A stretch of DNA of 64,000 nt. Source: Ectobius pallidus (Eukaryota > Arthropoda > Insecta > Blattodea > Ectobiidae). Position 1 is the first letter of the stretch. Each line of letters starts with the position of its first letter. The translations under genes were made by a program, and so were the position numbers. Shown here piece after piece: positions 48,101 through 57,100 of this stretch. The stretch lies in assembly GCA_964059195.1 (NCBI GenBank), contig CAXKWD010000001.1:156972532-157036531 (forward strand), read 5' to 3'. The notes under the pieces are model-generated. The model made no database searches. It was given only the letters and a program-made list of their open reading frames with translations, and was not told the DNA's origin.

Positions 48101-48842
48101 CAACCTCTCCCCCAATAATTCACATTCAGTTGTTTACTTTTGCTTTGTACACATCTTGGATCAAGTATAGTGGCAAGTGAACAGCCACCATGAGGTCAAC
48201 AACAATACCATCATCGGTCTAAAAGTATCCTTTTATGAAGAAGCCATGACATATCTTCAACCAAAAAGCATTTTTTTAAATTATTCAGCTTTATTTATAG
48301 GCTACTCCTTTGAGCATCGAGACCATATCATGAGTTAAGGTTCTTTGTGTGTAGCCTATACCAATGACCATGCAAATATTGATCCTGAACTATTTTTTTA
48401 TTGTTGGTATGTTTAATGGCATCAGTAAATTTCAACTGATATTAATTTAAATGAATATGATACAGGATGAAATAGCAAGGATGAGTCATGATAAGTAAAC
48501 ATATCCAATTCGGCATTTGGCTTTACGACTCTGGAAACTATGAAAAAAACCAATGTCTTATTGGCCAGCCATGGGATTTGAACCTGGGACCTCCTGAATG
48601 CGAGTCCAAGAGGTTACCATCTCAGTAAGTCTAATTCTTCCCTTCATGACAATTAGGATAGTTCTATACAGAATGGAGTGACCCCTACATGAAGAATGAA
48701 GCCTCACCTTGATACTGACATGCATGAGCAACTTACCTGCAAGACCAAAGTATTGTGAGGTGGCACATGCAATGCGCTCTGGTTGGAATGGTGAAAACCG
48801 TACAGAATAGCCATGTCGGTTGGGTGTCAGGAATGTTGGCAT
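33528..48842 (-). CDS. PEX7: Peroxisomal targeting signal 2 receptor (peroxin 7), complete, seven coding exons
   Basis: PEX7 is a WD40 beta-propeller that binds the N-terminal PTS2 signal of cargo in the cytosol and, with a PEX5-type co-receptor, delivers it to the peroxisome. Seven exons join with matching phases (978 bp, 325 residues plus stop; the human protein is 323). Diagnostic blocks in order: [20 protein letters not shown] (8-27), [11 protein letters not shown] and [90 protein letters not shown], and the ending [11 protein letters not shown] with [12 protein letters not shown]. The start is the first ATG, at 48842-48840. Introns are 4916, 5547, 1389, 773, 111 and 1601 bp and are packed with mobile elements, notably an R2-like element in intron 1. 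No break is seen in the coding exons. Confidence 0.95.
34241..34760. repeat. Three tandem, diverged units of about 160 bp (PEX7 intron 6)
   Basis: Each unit starts with CACTAAATTG and has ACTCCG, a CAACAGATT or CCGATT box, and CCAAGTTTCATGAAAATCCG. Starts are near 34241, 34386 and 34557. The array ends in GACAGACAGACAGA and TTTTTTCGTCC, a tail typical of insect interspersed repeats. Not coding. Confidence 0.75.
34514..34542. repeat. Perfect 13-bp hairpin between repeat units
   Basis: ATGGCGCCTTTCT and its inverse are separated by CAT, so the stem has no mismatch. It sits at the junction of the second and third units of the array at 34241. Confidence 0.85.
35322..35407 (-). CDS. PEX7: PEX7 coding exon 6 (residues 234-261 plus two bases)
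   Basis: Acceptor TGCCTTGCAG|GGCTG and donor ACCAG|GTAGGT, phase 0 in, phase 2 out. The 111-bp intron before it is the shortest in the gene. It encodes [20 protein letters not shown]. Confidence 0.93.
35519..35712 (-). CDS. PEX7: PEX7 coding exon 5 (residues 169-233)
   Basis: Acceptor TATTCACAG|GAGATGG and donor AAG|GTTATT (weak), phase 1 in, phase 0 out. It encodes GDGTLKIWN and the highly conserved [17 protein letters not shown] blade, then LIRGWDVRN. Confidence 0.94.
35820..36443 (-). pseudogene. Relic of a pogo/Tigger-like transposon (PEX7 intron 4)
   Basis: Around 36095-36040 the minus strand reads [20 protein letters not shown], stop, EFTVSE. This is the first helix region of the psq-type DNA-binding domain of pogo-like transposases (KVVKFAEE..N.AAARKFGV). 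The right end TACCATATTTACTCGCATAA resembles ends of that group. The left limit is uncertain. Stops show it is dead. Confidence 0.55.
36486..36594 (-). CDS. PEX7: PEX7 coding exon 4 (residues 133-168 plus one base)
   Basis: Acceptor CTTTGCAG|TGGGATCC and donor TCTCTG|GTGAGT, phase 0 in, phase 1 out. It encodes WDPNRPNSL and [20 protein letters not shown]. Confidence 0.93.
36885..36990 (-). mobile_element. SINE body fragment, same family as 57480-57760
   Basis: The minus strand shares the words TTTTTCAA, TAATCCTTCTGGTGGC and a tract near GCCTCTAA with the longer SINE copy near 57660. Head and tail are missing. Confidence 0.55.
37984..38097 (-). CDS. PEX7: PEX7 coding exon 3 (residues 95-132)
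   Basis: Acceptor TTGTTGCAG|CTGCC; the donor is a weak CTG|GTGATC. Phase 0 at both ends, 114 bp. It encodes [20 protein letters not shown] and [10 protein letters not shown]. Confidence 0.92.
38297..38862. mobile_element. PIF/Harbinger-type non-autonomous element (PEX7 intron 2)
   Basis: Both ends start GGGCCTGTAT and the similarity continues (GACGACCTGCTGA at the left, TACCACCTGATGA at the right). TAA lies outside both ends (38294-38296 and 38863-38865). A 3-bp TWA duplication with GGG/GGC ends is typical of PIF/Harbinger. The element lies only 200 bases upstream of PEX7 exon 3. TATCTGGAAG or its inverse recurs several times inside. Confidence 0.82.
39139..39171. repeat. T33 homopolymer (PEX7 intron 2)
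   Basis: Uninterrupted run; possibly the A-tail of a minus-strand retroposed copy. Confidence 0.95.
40520..41265. mobile_element. Tc1/mariner-type TIR element, 746 bp (PEX7 intron 2)
   Basis: CAGTCGGTCAAATAAAAAA followed by CGTCAGG at the left is matched at the right by the same sequence inverted, with one A fewer. TA flanks both ends. Two short minus-strand frames (41063-40857 and 41312-41070) lie in or across it. Neither has the DDE motifs, so the copy is non-autonomous. Confidence 0.82.
42162..42184. repeat. (AT)n microsatellite
   Basis: About 11 uninterrupted AT units in PEX7 intron 2. Confidence 0.9.
42388..42570 (+). mobile_element. tRNA-Arg-like SINE with purine-rich tail
   Basis: TCGTGGCGTAACGGATAAG resembles the 5' half of tRNA-Arg, and GCGTTCAATCCCCGT at 42439 gives a B-box region. 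A GA-rich stretch follows at 42490-42570. The acceptor stem does not close and the anticodon arm is irregular, so it is not a tRNA gene. Confidence 0.6.
43103..43392. repeat. Near-perfect 120-bp inverted repeat with 50-base loop (PEX7 intron 2)
   Basis: 43103-43222 and 43273-43392 are inverses at 118 of 120 positions; the two differences lie near 43200. The transcript of PEX7 would carry this as a long hairpin. No target duplication is clear. Likely a foldback or MITE-type element. Confidence 0.92.
43645..43820 (-). CDS. PEX7: PEX7 coding exon 2 (residues 36-94)
   Basis: Acceptor CCAACAG|GTGGAGG and donor CCAGAG|GTAAGC; phase 1 in, phase 0 out. It encodes [10 protein letters not shown], then the WD blade [10 protein letters not shown]...[10 protein letters not shown]. 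Confidence 0.93.
44081..44150 (-). mobile_element. SINE family A fragment (3' tail)
   Basis: TTGGTTGGTTTTATGGTTAT, then TACTGCAACTTAGGCCTGTG, matches the tail half of the SINE at 20921. The head is absent. It lies in PEX7 intron 1. Confidence 0.6.
44409..44460. repeat. Interspersed repeat copy, inverted relative to 48123-48175
   Basis: CACTATACTTAGTCCACAAT and GTGTACGGAGCAAATGTAAA are matched on the opposite strand at 48175-48123 by CACTATACTTGATCCAAGAT and GTGTACAAAGCAAAAGTAAA. The family is unknown. The second copy abuts the 5' end of the R2-like element. Confidence 0.7.
44905..45240 (+). pseudogene. Tc1/mariner-superfamily transposase N-terminal relic (HTH region)
   Basis: From about 44930 the plus strand reads [20 protein letters not shown], then [20 protein letters not shown] and [11 protein letters not shown] followed by a stop. 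A second piece, [12 protein letters not shown], comes after it. This is the order of the paired helix-turn-helix region of a transposase family common in insects (a TGVS...V.RIL.E helix, then a FD..AIR linker). A stop and the loss of the catalytic part show it is a fragment. Confidence 0.55.
45615..48119 (-). pseudogene. R2-like non-LTR retrotransposon, 5'-truncated, one nonsense codon
   Basis: The frame runs 48119 to 45615 (about 835 codons) with only one stop before the end, a TGA at 47684-47682. Numbering from 47660, the reverse transcriptase shows VVDLAKAF (107-114), [13 protein letters not shown] (162-174) and FADD (204-207). A CCHC finger follows (C513, C516, H525, C530), then RRHD. A restriction-like endonuclease comes last, with PD at 576-577, 12 residues, D590 and KY at 611-612. 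RT, CCHC and PD-x12-D in this order is the R2 arrangement. Upstream, [17 protein letters not shown] matches the linker before the RT. The N-terminal zinc finger and Myb parts are missing. R2 normally sits in 28S rRNA genes; this copy is in PEX7 intron 1, in the gene's own direction. Confidence 0.88.
48123..48175. repeat. Interspersed repeat abutting the R2-like element
   Basis: Inverted partner of 44409-44460. Its edge at about 48122 coincides with the point where R2-like coding similarity stops, so it marks the truncation junction. Confidence 0.6.
48556..48630 (-). mobile_element. tRNA-like SINE head (PEX7 intron 1 side of exon 1)
   Basis: The minus strand reads CTTACTGAGATGGTAACCTC, then CCCAGGTTCAAATCCCATGG, a good B box. 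It lies about 100 bases past PEX7 exon 1. Confidence 0.55.
48737..48842 (-). CDS. PEX7: PEX7 coding exon 1 (residues 1-35 plus first base of codon 36)
   Basis: Begins with ATG and ends at donor CTTGCAG|GTAAGT, phase 1. It encodes the conserved RHGY..RFSPF..ERIACAT segment that opens the propeller. The exon itself probably starts at 48858, because a polypyrimidine tract and AAG precede that base on the minus strand. Confidence 0.93.
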
Positions 48843-49317
48843 TGTGACACAGCAAAGCCTTGAGGAAAAGAATAAAAAAGGGAATTAAACAGCTATATCG
48901 ACCTACTCACTGCTTCTAAAGAGAGATTTTAAATATCCTATGAGAAAATCATTAAGGATTAATAGGGAATTATCAATACACACAAATCTTACTGTTAACC
49001 CAATTCTGAACAGGGCAAAACTGATCATATGTTCATGGAACTACATATTCGATTGGGTAAGATTATAACTTCTTAATTTTTGTAAACCTAGTAGGGACTT
49101 CTTCTGTGGAAAATACAAGGACTTCAACAGAAGTATAAATCAGATGTAAATACAAGTTGCGGGAGCCCAAGTTGCAAATACGTTAAATAAAACTAAATTA
49201 AATTCAAGATAATGAAGTTATATTGGAAAAACAACAATTTCTAAATCAACTGTGACATTTATATTCTTAACCTCTAAAAGTGTAAACATAATACATAACA
49301 GAGAAGAAACTGCTTAC

Positions 49318-49480
49318 CAAGTGTGCTCAGAATTACATCATCGGTATGGCTTGCGCCGATTTTTCTTTCTTTATGGTGTGAAATTATTAAAATACAGATT
49401 TCACTATCACATGGTCTAATTATCCAAACATTACTTTAAATATTTTCTAATCACAAACGAGTTACGATTTTACGACTATC
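49318..49480 (-). other. Probable non-coding first exon of PEX7 (5' end uncertain)
   Basis: A good donor, CACTTG|GTAAGC at 49318/49317, pairs with the acceptor TTTTCCTCAAG|G before base 48858, leaving a 459-bp intron and 16 bases of leader before the ATG. The exon holds only a two-codon upstream frame (ATG ATG TAA). Its 5' limit is guessed. Confidence 0.45.
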
Positions 49481-49516
49481 GACTGCAAGCAATATCACCG
49501 ATTCTTAAAATGTGGC

Positions 49517-49524
49517 TATCGATA
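49517..49524. promoter_or_regulatory. Candidate DREF site (TATCGATA) upstream of PEX7
   Basis: TATCGATA is the DNA replication-related element that marks many insect housekeeping promoters. It lies about 200 bases upstream of the putative first-exon donor. The octamer is expected by chance about twice in a window of this composition, so position is the only support. Confidence 0.35.
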
Positions 49525-49917
49525 ACCTCGAATGGATCGATTAAAAAGAAACAGCGCACAATGTTCAAGTATTTAAATGTAACTTATGTTGTCGAATCAT
49601 AAAACAATTATAGAAATGTAATGCTTAATAAAACAATTATAAAAATGTAATGCTAGTATAGACAATGACAATATTATAATACGAGAATACATAATAAACC
49701 ACAATACAAATAAACCATGTTTAGCCTAATTTTAAGGTCTAGGATATATTATTTTGGTTAGAACAACACACATTGCAGGTCCCAGTCATCTCAAAGCTAG
49801 CATATTTTGCGCCTAGGGTCCAAGCAGTCCCGAGTTCTAATCCTGATAGGGACCTCTCGATTTCACGGAGCTCGTGGGGAAATTAGAGGTTCGTGGCTCG
49901 TGATCCGAAGGAGCTCA

Positions 49918-50510
49918 TCTCTATATATATATAAAAGGCTTTGTCCTGACTGACAGGAATCAACGTAGAGCCTAAACTATGAATGGTAGAGACTTGAAAT
50001 TTTGACAGTACCTTTGTTTCATAATGTAGGTGCTCACTAAGAAAGGATTTTGAAAAATTCTGATTTTAACTGCCAAAAATGAAATGTTTTTGAGAATACT
50101 TAATCCCTTTTTACACAGAATTATCGAATCCGAATCACATTTGTCATTAAAACATATTGTTGGCTGTGGGTTTCAGATGGGTTTGGAATTAAATTAAATG
50201 GAAGTTTGACAATTACAGTTGGCTTTGTGTATTTTTGTCATACCTTGGAAATTAAACTTTCGCGATCTTTTGAATGTTGTAAGCCCTAAATATGGTCAAA
50301 CGTTGTTTTATTTGGACGAATCTCACTATACAGAGGGTTTCTGGGCCAAAAAACTCGAATCTGAGGTCGCTTTTACCAGACGATGCTATCTAATCGTGGT
50401 ATGTAGTCCACGTGATTTAGGTGTTAATAAATATAATGATTTTACTATAATGCTCTTAATTTTTAATTTTTGAAATAATTATCGCGGGCGAAGCCGCGGG
50501 CACATGCTAG
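49918..50510 (+). mobile_element. Non-autonomous Helitron, second copy (593 bp)
   Basis: Begins TCTCTATATATATATAAAAG after an A and ends with the hairpin CGCGGGCGAAGCCGCGGG plus CACATG and CTAG before a host T. Its first part matches the element at 16366 (GGCTTTGTCCTGACTGAC, GAGACTTG.AATTTTGACAG and more). An 84-codon frame inside has no recognised domain. Confidence 0.87.
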
Positions 50511-50589
50511 TGGCTATATAAAGTAGTTCGTGGCTTGTGACCCGAAGGGACTCGAGGCTCCCAATATTCCAAAAACACTTGAAACATTT

Positions 50590-50670
50590 TGCCGACCTCC
50601 TAAAGCATGCTGACCTCGATGCCGTGGTGAAGGAGGCTGCGGGTTCAAGTCCCGCCTCGGGTATGGTTTC
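50590..50670 (+). repeat. tRNA-like segment with consensus B box
   Basis: GCGGGTTCAAGTCCCGC at 50639 is a perfect T-arm with B box GGTTCAAGTCC. The 5' half (GACCTCGATGCCGTGGTGA) is only loosely tRNA-like. An A-rich stretch follows. Probably a SINE head. Confidence 0.5.
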
Positions 50671-51004
50671 TTGTGAGTTATAAGAAAAATAAAAAAAACT
50701 AGGCAAAGAAAACAGTAAACAAACAAAAAATAAGGAAAATTCGACTATGGAAGGCTAACATTACTTTTAATGAATTTCAAAATGCTCTCTATAATTCGTA
50801 TAATGGATCATCAAAATTAGAATTAATAGGTGGATATGTCAAACGAAAAGAGTCAAATTCAGTCCTGTGGAGCAGTATTTTTTTGGCATAAACAAAAAAT
50901 AACATATTTGGGAATAGTGGAAATTTAATACTATATTGAGCAGAATCTTGAACGGTAAGTAGAAGACAAGAAGAAAATTTAAAAACTTCAGAAATGGATT
51001 ACTG

Positions 51005-51310
51005 GAGATGAGCTGTCAGGAAATAAAGGAGAAAAAATATATAAAAAAGCATAGAAATAATAGAGACGACGAACAAAGAGAAGGGCATAATAGAAAACAT
51101 TGATACAAAAAAATTACAGGTGCTATGGGCATGTCAGTAAGATGAAAGATGGAAGATACCAAGATGAAGTGATACGGTGGGATCGGTCATGGTGGGAAGA
51201 AACAGGATAGGAAGACCAAGCGAAAATTGGATGGAGTGAAAAAATGTTTGGTACTGAAAGGACTACAAGATATTTTAGATAAGGATTTGTGGAGGGAATA
51301 GATAAAATAT
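51005..51310 (+). pseudogene. LINE relic, C-terminal tail of a reverse transcriptase ORF
   Basis: Broken frames read LQWYGHVSKMKDGRY, then RPSENWME-like and LDKDLWRE words. These are the closing motifs of several insect non-LTR retrotransposons (LRWYGHV.RM...GRP...W.). Several stops and frameshifts are present. Confidence 0.65.
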
Positions 51311-52904
51311 TTAATTGTATGTATAAGAATTTAGATAGGCCAATGTACGGTGTATGCAGTCAACCCTCGATATAATGCCACCATCCGTTCTCTAACATTT
51401 AGTGGCACAAAGCGAGGGTGGCAACAAAACAAAATTTAATTTGTAAAATAAAAATGGCATAATACAGTGCTGTATTAATTTACTGTACTGTATTCTGAAA
51501 GAAAATTAAATAAAAGGCAAATAACCATTTTTCTCTCTCACTCACAATATGCCTATGCATCTCCGACTAACAGTTTTTCCCTACAATAATGAAAAATATT
51601 ATGCAGTAGCCAGGAAATCTTTCACTGTATTCACAAACTTCTCGTTTCTCTTGAAGCGTAACAACAGCTCTCTTCATTTTAACAATCTTACGAGTAACTG
51701 TAGTGTAGTGTTTAACAGCTGAATGGAGACTGGACTAAAAGAAGTGAAAGTTTGGAATGTTTCATTGTATGAATCTATGTATTTCTACCTGATCTACCCT
51801 CACGCAGGCTGTTTGTCCGACTTCTTAAAATAGCTTCCTCATTCCACCGCACTACATTTACAGTTAGTGGCAGGGGAACTCTCACTTCTTGGAAATACAG
51901 TACAGTATGTTTCATAAATAATAGGCCTATTTCTAACATTCATACAAGTTTTAAAAGAATTCTGCAACTGAAAAAAATCACTGCAAGCTATAATTGTGAA
52001 AATCTTGTCTTATATTCACTGGCACCAGGTAAAACGGCCATCATCTCTAAACGGTATAAAAAATAAAAATTCTTACACATAGGCCTACGTCGTATTTAAT
52101 GACTTCAATAAACAGTAGACCTTTCGACCAAAAATCTATGATCTGCTCTTCATCAAAGACTTTAAAGGTTTAGACAATAATGTAATTCATTGTGAAGACA
52201 TATTGTTTCCACGGAATCATTTGGCTAGATTCGTTGAAAGAAGCTGAACATTACATGAAATGGAACTATTAAAACGGCCACCATTTTGAAATGAAAGATA
52301 AATTAAAATCCTTACACATAGGGTACGACTTTTTAATGACTTCAATGAAAATTCATACCAAATTGGAAGAAAATGGAACAAAGCGTTTGGCCGTGACTGC
52401 TTAACAAACAATTCACAGACAAATGAAATACCGAACAGTCGAAATAAAAAAGGACCATATTTCGCTCTGTCAATTAAAATTAAAATTGGCCACGAAATAA
52501 GCTTGGTCTGCCTTGACTATGGAGTTTGGTTCTAAGTAGCTAACAGAAAGCTAATAAGCTATATTGTACGGGTACCAAGTCACTAGATTACAAAGTTCTG
52601 TTACATTGTGCATGATGTTTTATTGTCAGGAGAGAACCATCACACACGTGTTCGCGATGTATGTTGTGGTTTGTCAGACACGTTATGTTCATCATTAGAG
52701 ACTTCTCTTGTTTTTGTGCATGCAGTACTTTCACTGATGTTTTGTAAGGGAAATCAGATTCAGTACCACTAGACATATGACAATAAGAAAGTAATTAGTC
52801 ACACTGTAACATTGCCAATTCGTATGTCTTACAAAAATATTTTGACTGTAAAATCTGAGACCCTTACATTATTTTCTCTACCCTATAGCGCAACCGGGGT
52901 AACT
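51311..52904. other. Intergenic stretch with one diverged duplication
   Basis: No gene recognised. CAGTCAACCCTCGATATAAT at 51359 resembles a pogo/Tigger end without a visible partner. Direct repeats at 52027-52130 and 52262-52365 share AAAACGGCCA, CTTACACATAGG and TTTAATGACTTCAAT. Confidence 0.5.
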
Positions 52905-53480
52905 CGACCCATAGGGAAAAAATATTTAAGTTACAAAAGCAAGCAATTAGAATAATGTGTGGAAAGAAAAAGAGAGAATCATGTAAACCGCTCTTTGAAA
53001 AATTAAAAGTCCTCACTCTCACAGGGGAGTATATATACTCTGTTATGTGTTATAGGCTATGGTAGATAATATTGAGAGATTCCAAACTAATAGCAGTGTT
53101 CATGAACATACTACTAGAAACAGGAATGACTTACATAGACCAGTTAATGCATTAAAACTTTTTTCAGAATGGCGCTTATTACTCTGCAATACAGATATAC
53201 AATAAGCTTCCAAACAACATTAAATTATTATGTATTCGAAAAAAAAAAAAAAAAAAGCAAATCTTTCAAAGGATCTCTCAAGAAATTTTTAATGACTCAC
53301 ACCTTCTACAATATGGATGAGTATTTCCAGTTTGAATAAGTTTACAGTGTAGTATATTATATATTATTATTTATTATTTGCTTGTGTATTGTAATCTGAC
53401 GTGTTCTATATCCTTGAGTCCCTCTCAACACAGGATCTACAGAACGAGATAACTACATCTACATCTACATCCATTGCTCC
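52905..53480 (+). pseudogene. LINE relic, 3' end with ACATCT tail
   Basis: Broken frames read KLQKQAIRIMCG, ESCKPLFEKLKVLTLTGEYI, TRNRNDLH-like words and YNKLPNNIK, the tail of a common insect LINE family. Sequence similarity is lost after about 53330. A short (ACATCT)n run at 53448-53470 looks like the element's 3' tail. Confidence 0.7.
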
Positions 53481-54073
53481 CCCTATATATAAGGACTAAT
53501 TGCTTGGGATCGGGCTATAATATCCATAAAATTAGGTTAAAACAAGTCAGAATACTGTAGAACGTTATGGAAGTTCACTTCATGTGGCATGAAAATTCTA
53601 AACCTGGTCAGTGTCAATACCATACAGCTGAGTTATTGAAGAAAATCTGTTTTGAATTTGTACTGATTCTACGATTCTACGATCTGCGGACGGGAACACG
53701 AACTACTTACTTATTGCTTAGCCGGTGGTTGGGATACATTCGCCTTGGATTTGGTACATAGATTCTTTTGACGTACAGAACTAAAATCTCATGAAAATGG
53801 CACTTAGCTGGTTTAGAGCTTCCATGTTATATAATATATCTTGATCACAAATAAAATATTAGCTACACTGACGACGCACTGCCACCGAATTATACATTAG
53901 GCCTATTTCAGACAGTTCTGCGTGAAACACGCTCATATTTCTTTGCCGTAAATTGCAATAATGGCGTTTTTTAACTAACTATAACGCAGCTATTAACGAT
54001 AAGCATGTATTTAAAATTACTTATTATGTAATATGTGAGTTCTTTTCAAAATAATTTCCAAAAAGTGCTTTTA

Positions 54074-54604
54074 TTGCCACATCTTAAAAATTGAAAAGGA
54101 GTTAGAAATAATGTTCTGACCATAATAAGTCCACCACTGTGCTCCTCACGAAGCGGCCCGGGTTCGATTCCTATTCGGGGTTTTCCCCGGGTTTTTTTCA
54201 CCTGTGAGACGAATGGGAAACTAAGTCCCGGTTATCATCTGGCCATCATTATCACCTTCATCCATCCTCGCCTTGTTCGGAATGAGTGCATGTGTGCCTG
54301 TGTGCGTGTGTGACTGTTGTGTATTGTCCTTTGTGTTCGTGTTGTCTCGGAGGTGGCCTCGGCATTGGGCTGACCACTCAGCCGGGGAGGCCTTCCTTGA
54401 CCCTGACTGGTCAAAAAGTATGTATGTGATCCACAGAAATCCCTCTCCCGACTGGTCGCGGTCCTGTAAGGCCAGGTCGGCGAAAACGTACCTACAACGG
54501 GGAGGTAAAACTCAGGTAAAGAAGATTTTAGTGCCATATCTTAAAAGCTTAGCAGCTAGAAACGGTGTTCTGAACATAAAGCACACCACCAGCTCCTCCA
54601 AACG
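54074..54604 (+). mobile_element. tRNA-derived SINE lying between two direct repeats
   Basis: GCGGCCCGGGTTCGATTCC at 54153 holds a consensus B box, followed by a body with GAATGGGAAACTAAGTCCCG and the TG-rich stretch 54285-54345. The flanks 54074-54150 and 54532-54604 are related to each other (GCCACATCTTAAAA, then GTTCTGA.CATAA and CCACCA), so the SINE sits inside, or made, a larger direct duplication. Confidence 0.6.
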
Positions 54605-54639
54605 CTTCTATCATGCAGAGCCTGCCTAAATAACACCAT

Positions 54640-55060
54640 TATAGACCAGAAAATGAGAAAGTAAATACGATAGGATCAATTATAACAATATTGATAATTA
54701 AAAACAATGTAAGTACATTCATCTATTTCACACCGAAATAAGTGTAATGGATTTAATGACCGAAATGTCCAATCGACTTATCCGATCGACTGTAAGCTGC
54801 AATAGTTTAAGCTAATAGTAAAAGTAATAATAATGTAATAATAAACCTAATAAATAATTTGAGAGAGGATTTTTAATCCCATAACCTCTAAATCAGATGA
54901 AATTAAGTTTATAATATAGAGGACGAATGACGTAAGCTGTCCTGAACTACTGAAGCAATAGAAAACACCACAACCCTCAACTTGGCAGAAATGCGAGTCT
55001 ATAACTCCATTCACTCACAGCTAGAAGGCGAAATGACTATGTTTTTATATTTAATAATAA

Positions 55061-55113
<53 letters not shown>

Positions 55114-55397
55114 CGGTAATAATAGTCATTATCATCATCAACATCATCTGAAAGTATATGCTTCCCACAATCTTTGTATTGGAATTGATTGAAATATCGT
55201 CTGATGCTGAAATTGTAATGTATTATTCAATTTGTAACGAACGAAAGAAAAAAATTCCCGTAATTCCCTATTGAAATGGTTACGAGAAGCCATTTCCGAG
55301 TGCAGTTTTTGAGACGAGAACCGCCACAGACAAGTTGAAATAGGGATAACGCTGCACCTTGAACTTCCATAAATCAGCTTCTTGGCGGGGTGGTTAT
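54640..55397. other. Intergenic stretch with (AAT)n microsatellite at 55062-55112
   Basis: No coding pattern recognised. Confidence 0.5.
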
Positions 55398-55405
55398 GAT
55401 CTAAG

Positions 55406-55887
55406 CAGGGCCTGCTCTAGGTAATTTGGCTCCCTAGGCGAGAAATAATTTCGGCGCCCCCCTCCTAAATGATCACCACAATCATTTAATTTTTTACCAC
55501 TTGATTAAATATGTAATTTCCCTTTCTCCAGCCTGGTATTGGTAAGTGGTTAAATAAATTTGATTTGAAATGGCTTAATTTCAGAAAGGGTTCTATATTT
55601 TTTGAAAACGTTATAACATATCTAAATAGTATGGGTATTAAATAAACATGACCATTTAATTGAAAAGGTTATAACTTTTTTATATTTACATTAAACAAAC
55701 AAGAAGCTACATCATAGATGGTTTTGTTTTTTTTTCTTTCTCTTTCTTTTCTTTCCTCCAGGAAGCAGGGGTGTTCTTAACGAAGCCAATAAATACGTTG
55801 GCATAATCTACTTAATTTATTTCTATAATTTGCGACCCTTTTTACTCTTACTCCACAACATTCTTCTTCTTCTTCTTCTTCTTCTTC

Positions 55888-55955
<68 letters not shown>

Positions 55956-56079
55956 TTAATTTCAATGTCGCGTTGGAAATTCCACTTTTTTTTATCTAAA
56001 TGTTGCAGCCATAAATGTTTCTAAAAATTTCGCGCCCTAGCCGTCTGCCTAGTTTGCCTATATGTACGAGTCGGCTCTG
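55406..56079. mobile_element. hAT-type non-autonomous element with perfect 8-bp target duplication
   Basis: GATCTAAG precedes the element (55398-55405) and follows it (56080-56087). The ends are CAGGGCCTGCTC and, inverted, CAGAGCCGACTC; further in, GGCGCC-rich boxes (CCCTAGGCGAGAAAT, GCGCCCTAG) recur near both ends. The interior is non-coding and holds a long CTT/ATT microsatellite. Confidence 0.9.
55859..55956. repeat. Compound (CTT)n(ATT)n microsatellite inside the hAT element
   Basis: About 10 CTT units run directly into about 22 ATT units. Confidence 0.95.
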
Positions 56080-56087
56080 GATCTAAG

Positions 56088-57098
56088 TAAGTTTTCTCAA
56101 GAGTTACAGTTTGGCATATATAAATTCCATAGCAATGTCCATTTCACTGATAAATTACATAAGTTAATCAACGAGCAATGGAATGAGTTTTCCACCTACT
56201 TTAAATTTTATTAGTCGTTATTTATTCAAGTTTTTTGCTAAAACCCAACTGATCTCACAACATTGATTCCATTCTTAACAACTTTATTTGAATATATCTT
56301 ACATGTGCCATAATAATAATATAGGAAACTCATTCCCTATATCTCCAGATTATTAACCTTTTCACTGCTACTGATGTATTAATGCGTCACGTGGAACAAT
56401 TGCTTAAAGCAGAGATATAAGACTAATAGAGCAATGCTTTATGAAAAATGTGAGGATTTTTATTTACGTATTGCGGCTATTATTTATGAAAACCAACTTT
56501 TCTTCTCAAATTTGGCAAATTAATTTTAAATTTAGAGCCCACTGATGGTTTTACTTCATGATTGCTAATATAACCATAAAAATTAAGCTTTATAGTAGCT
56601 TTATATACCGTACCTTAATGAAAGTGTAAGATGTAAAATGATTTACACAGAGAAAATGAGTCTTTTTAACCACTGAATCCTTACAAAATGTAAGTTTTTA
56701 TTTATATCCTGTCTTGTCTTGTTATTTGAAAAAAAAACTAGCAAGTACAAAGTTTTTTATTATTATTATATAGTTACTTATAAATCATCAAAATGTTAAT
56801 TATTAAATGTGACCTCAAATTATATATACAATAATACAATTTTTAATCTTCACTTAACTTATATTCTTTACATATTCTCCGCAATTATTATTATTATTAT
56901 TATACAAAAGAATGTTTTGTCAGAGAAAATACTTAATAAAATGAATCAATCAAAAGGAAGATTAATATAGATTAATGTGTAAAACGAGGCAAGGAATTCT
57001 AAATACGCTAAAAAGTTAAGAGAAATTAATGGCACTAAAGTCGTACAAACACAATCATCCTTGCATATTATTTTTTGGTATTGTATTATGTTACATTA
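56088..57098. other. Intergenic stretch without recognisable gene
   Basis: AT-rich DNA with no structure noticed beyond short ATT runs. Confidence 0.45.
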
Positions 57099-57100
57099 TA

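Noticed and set aside
54273..54629. 118-codon frame (and a 100-codon frame opposite)
   Set aside because: It runs through a SINE body and its TG-rich stretch; no protein family pattern.
55830..56024. Frame with long Leu and Ile runs resembling a membrane segment
   Set aside because: Translation of a CTT/ATT microsatellite inside a hAT element.
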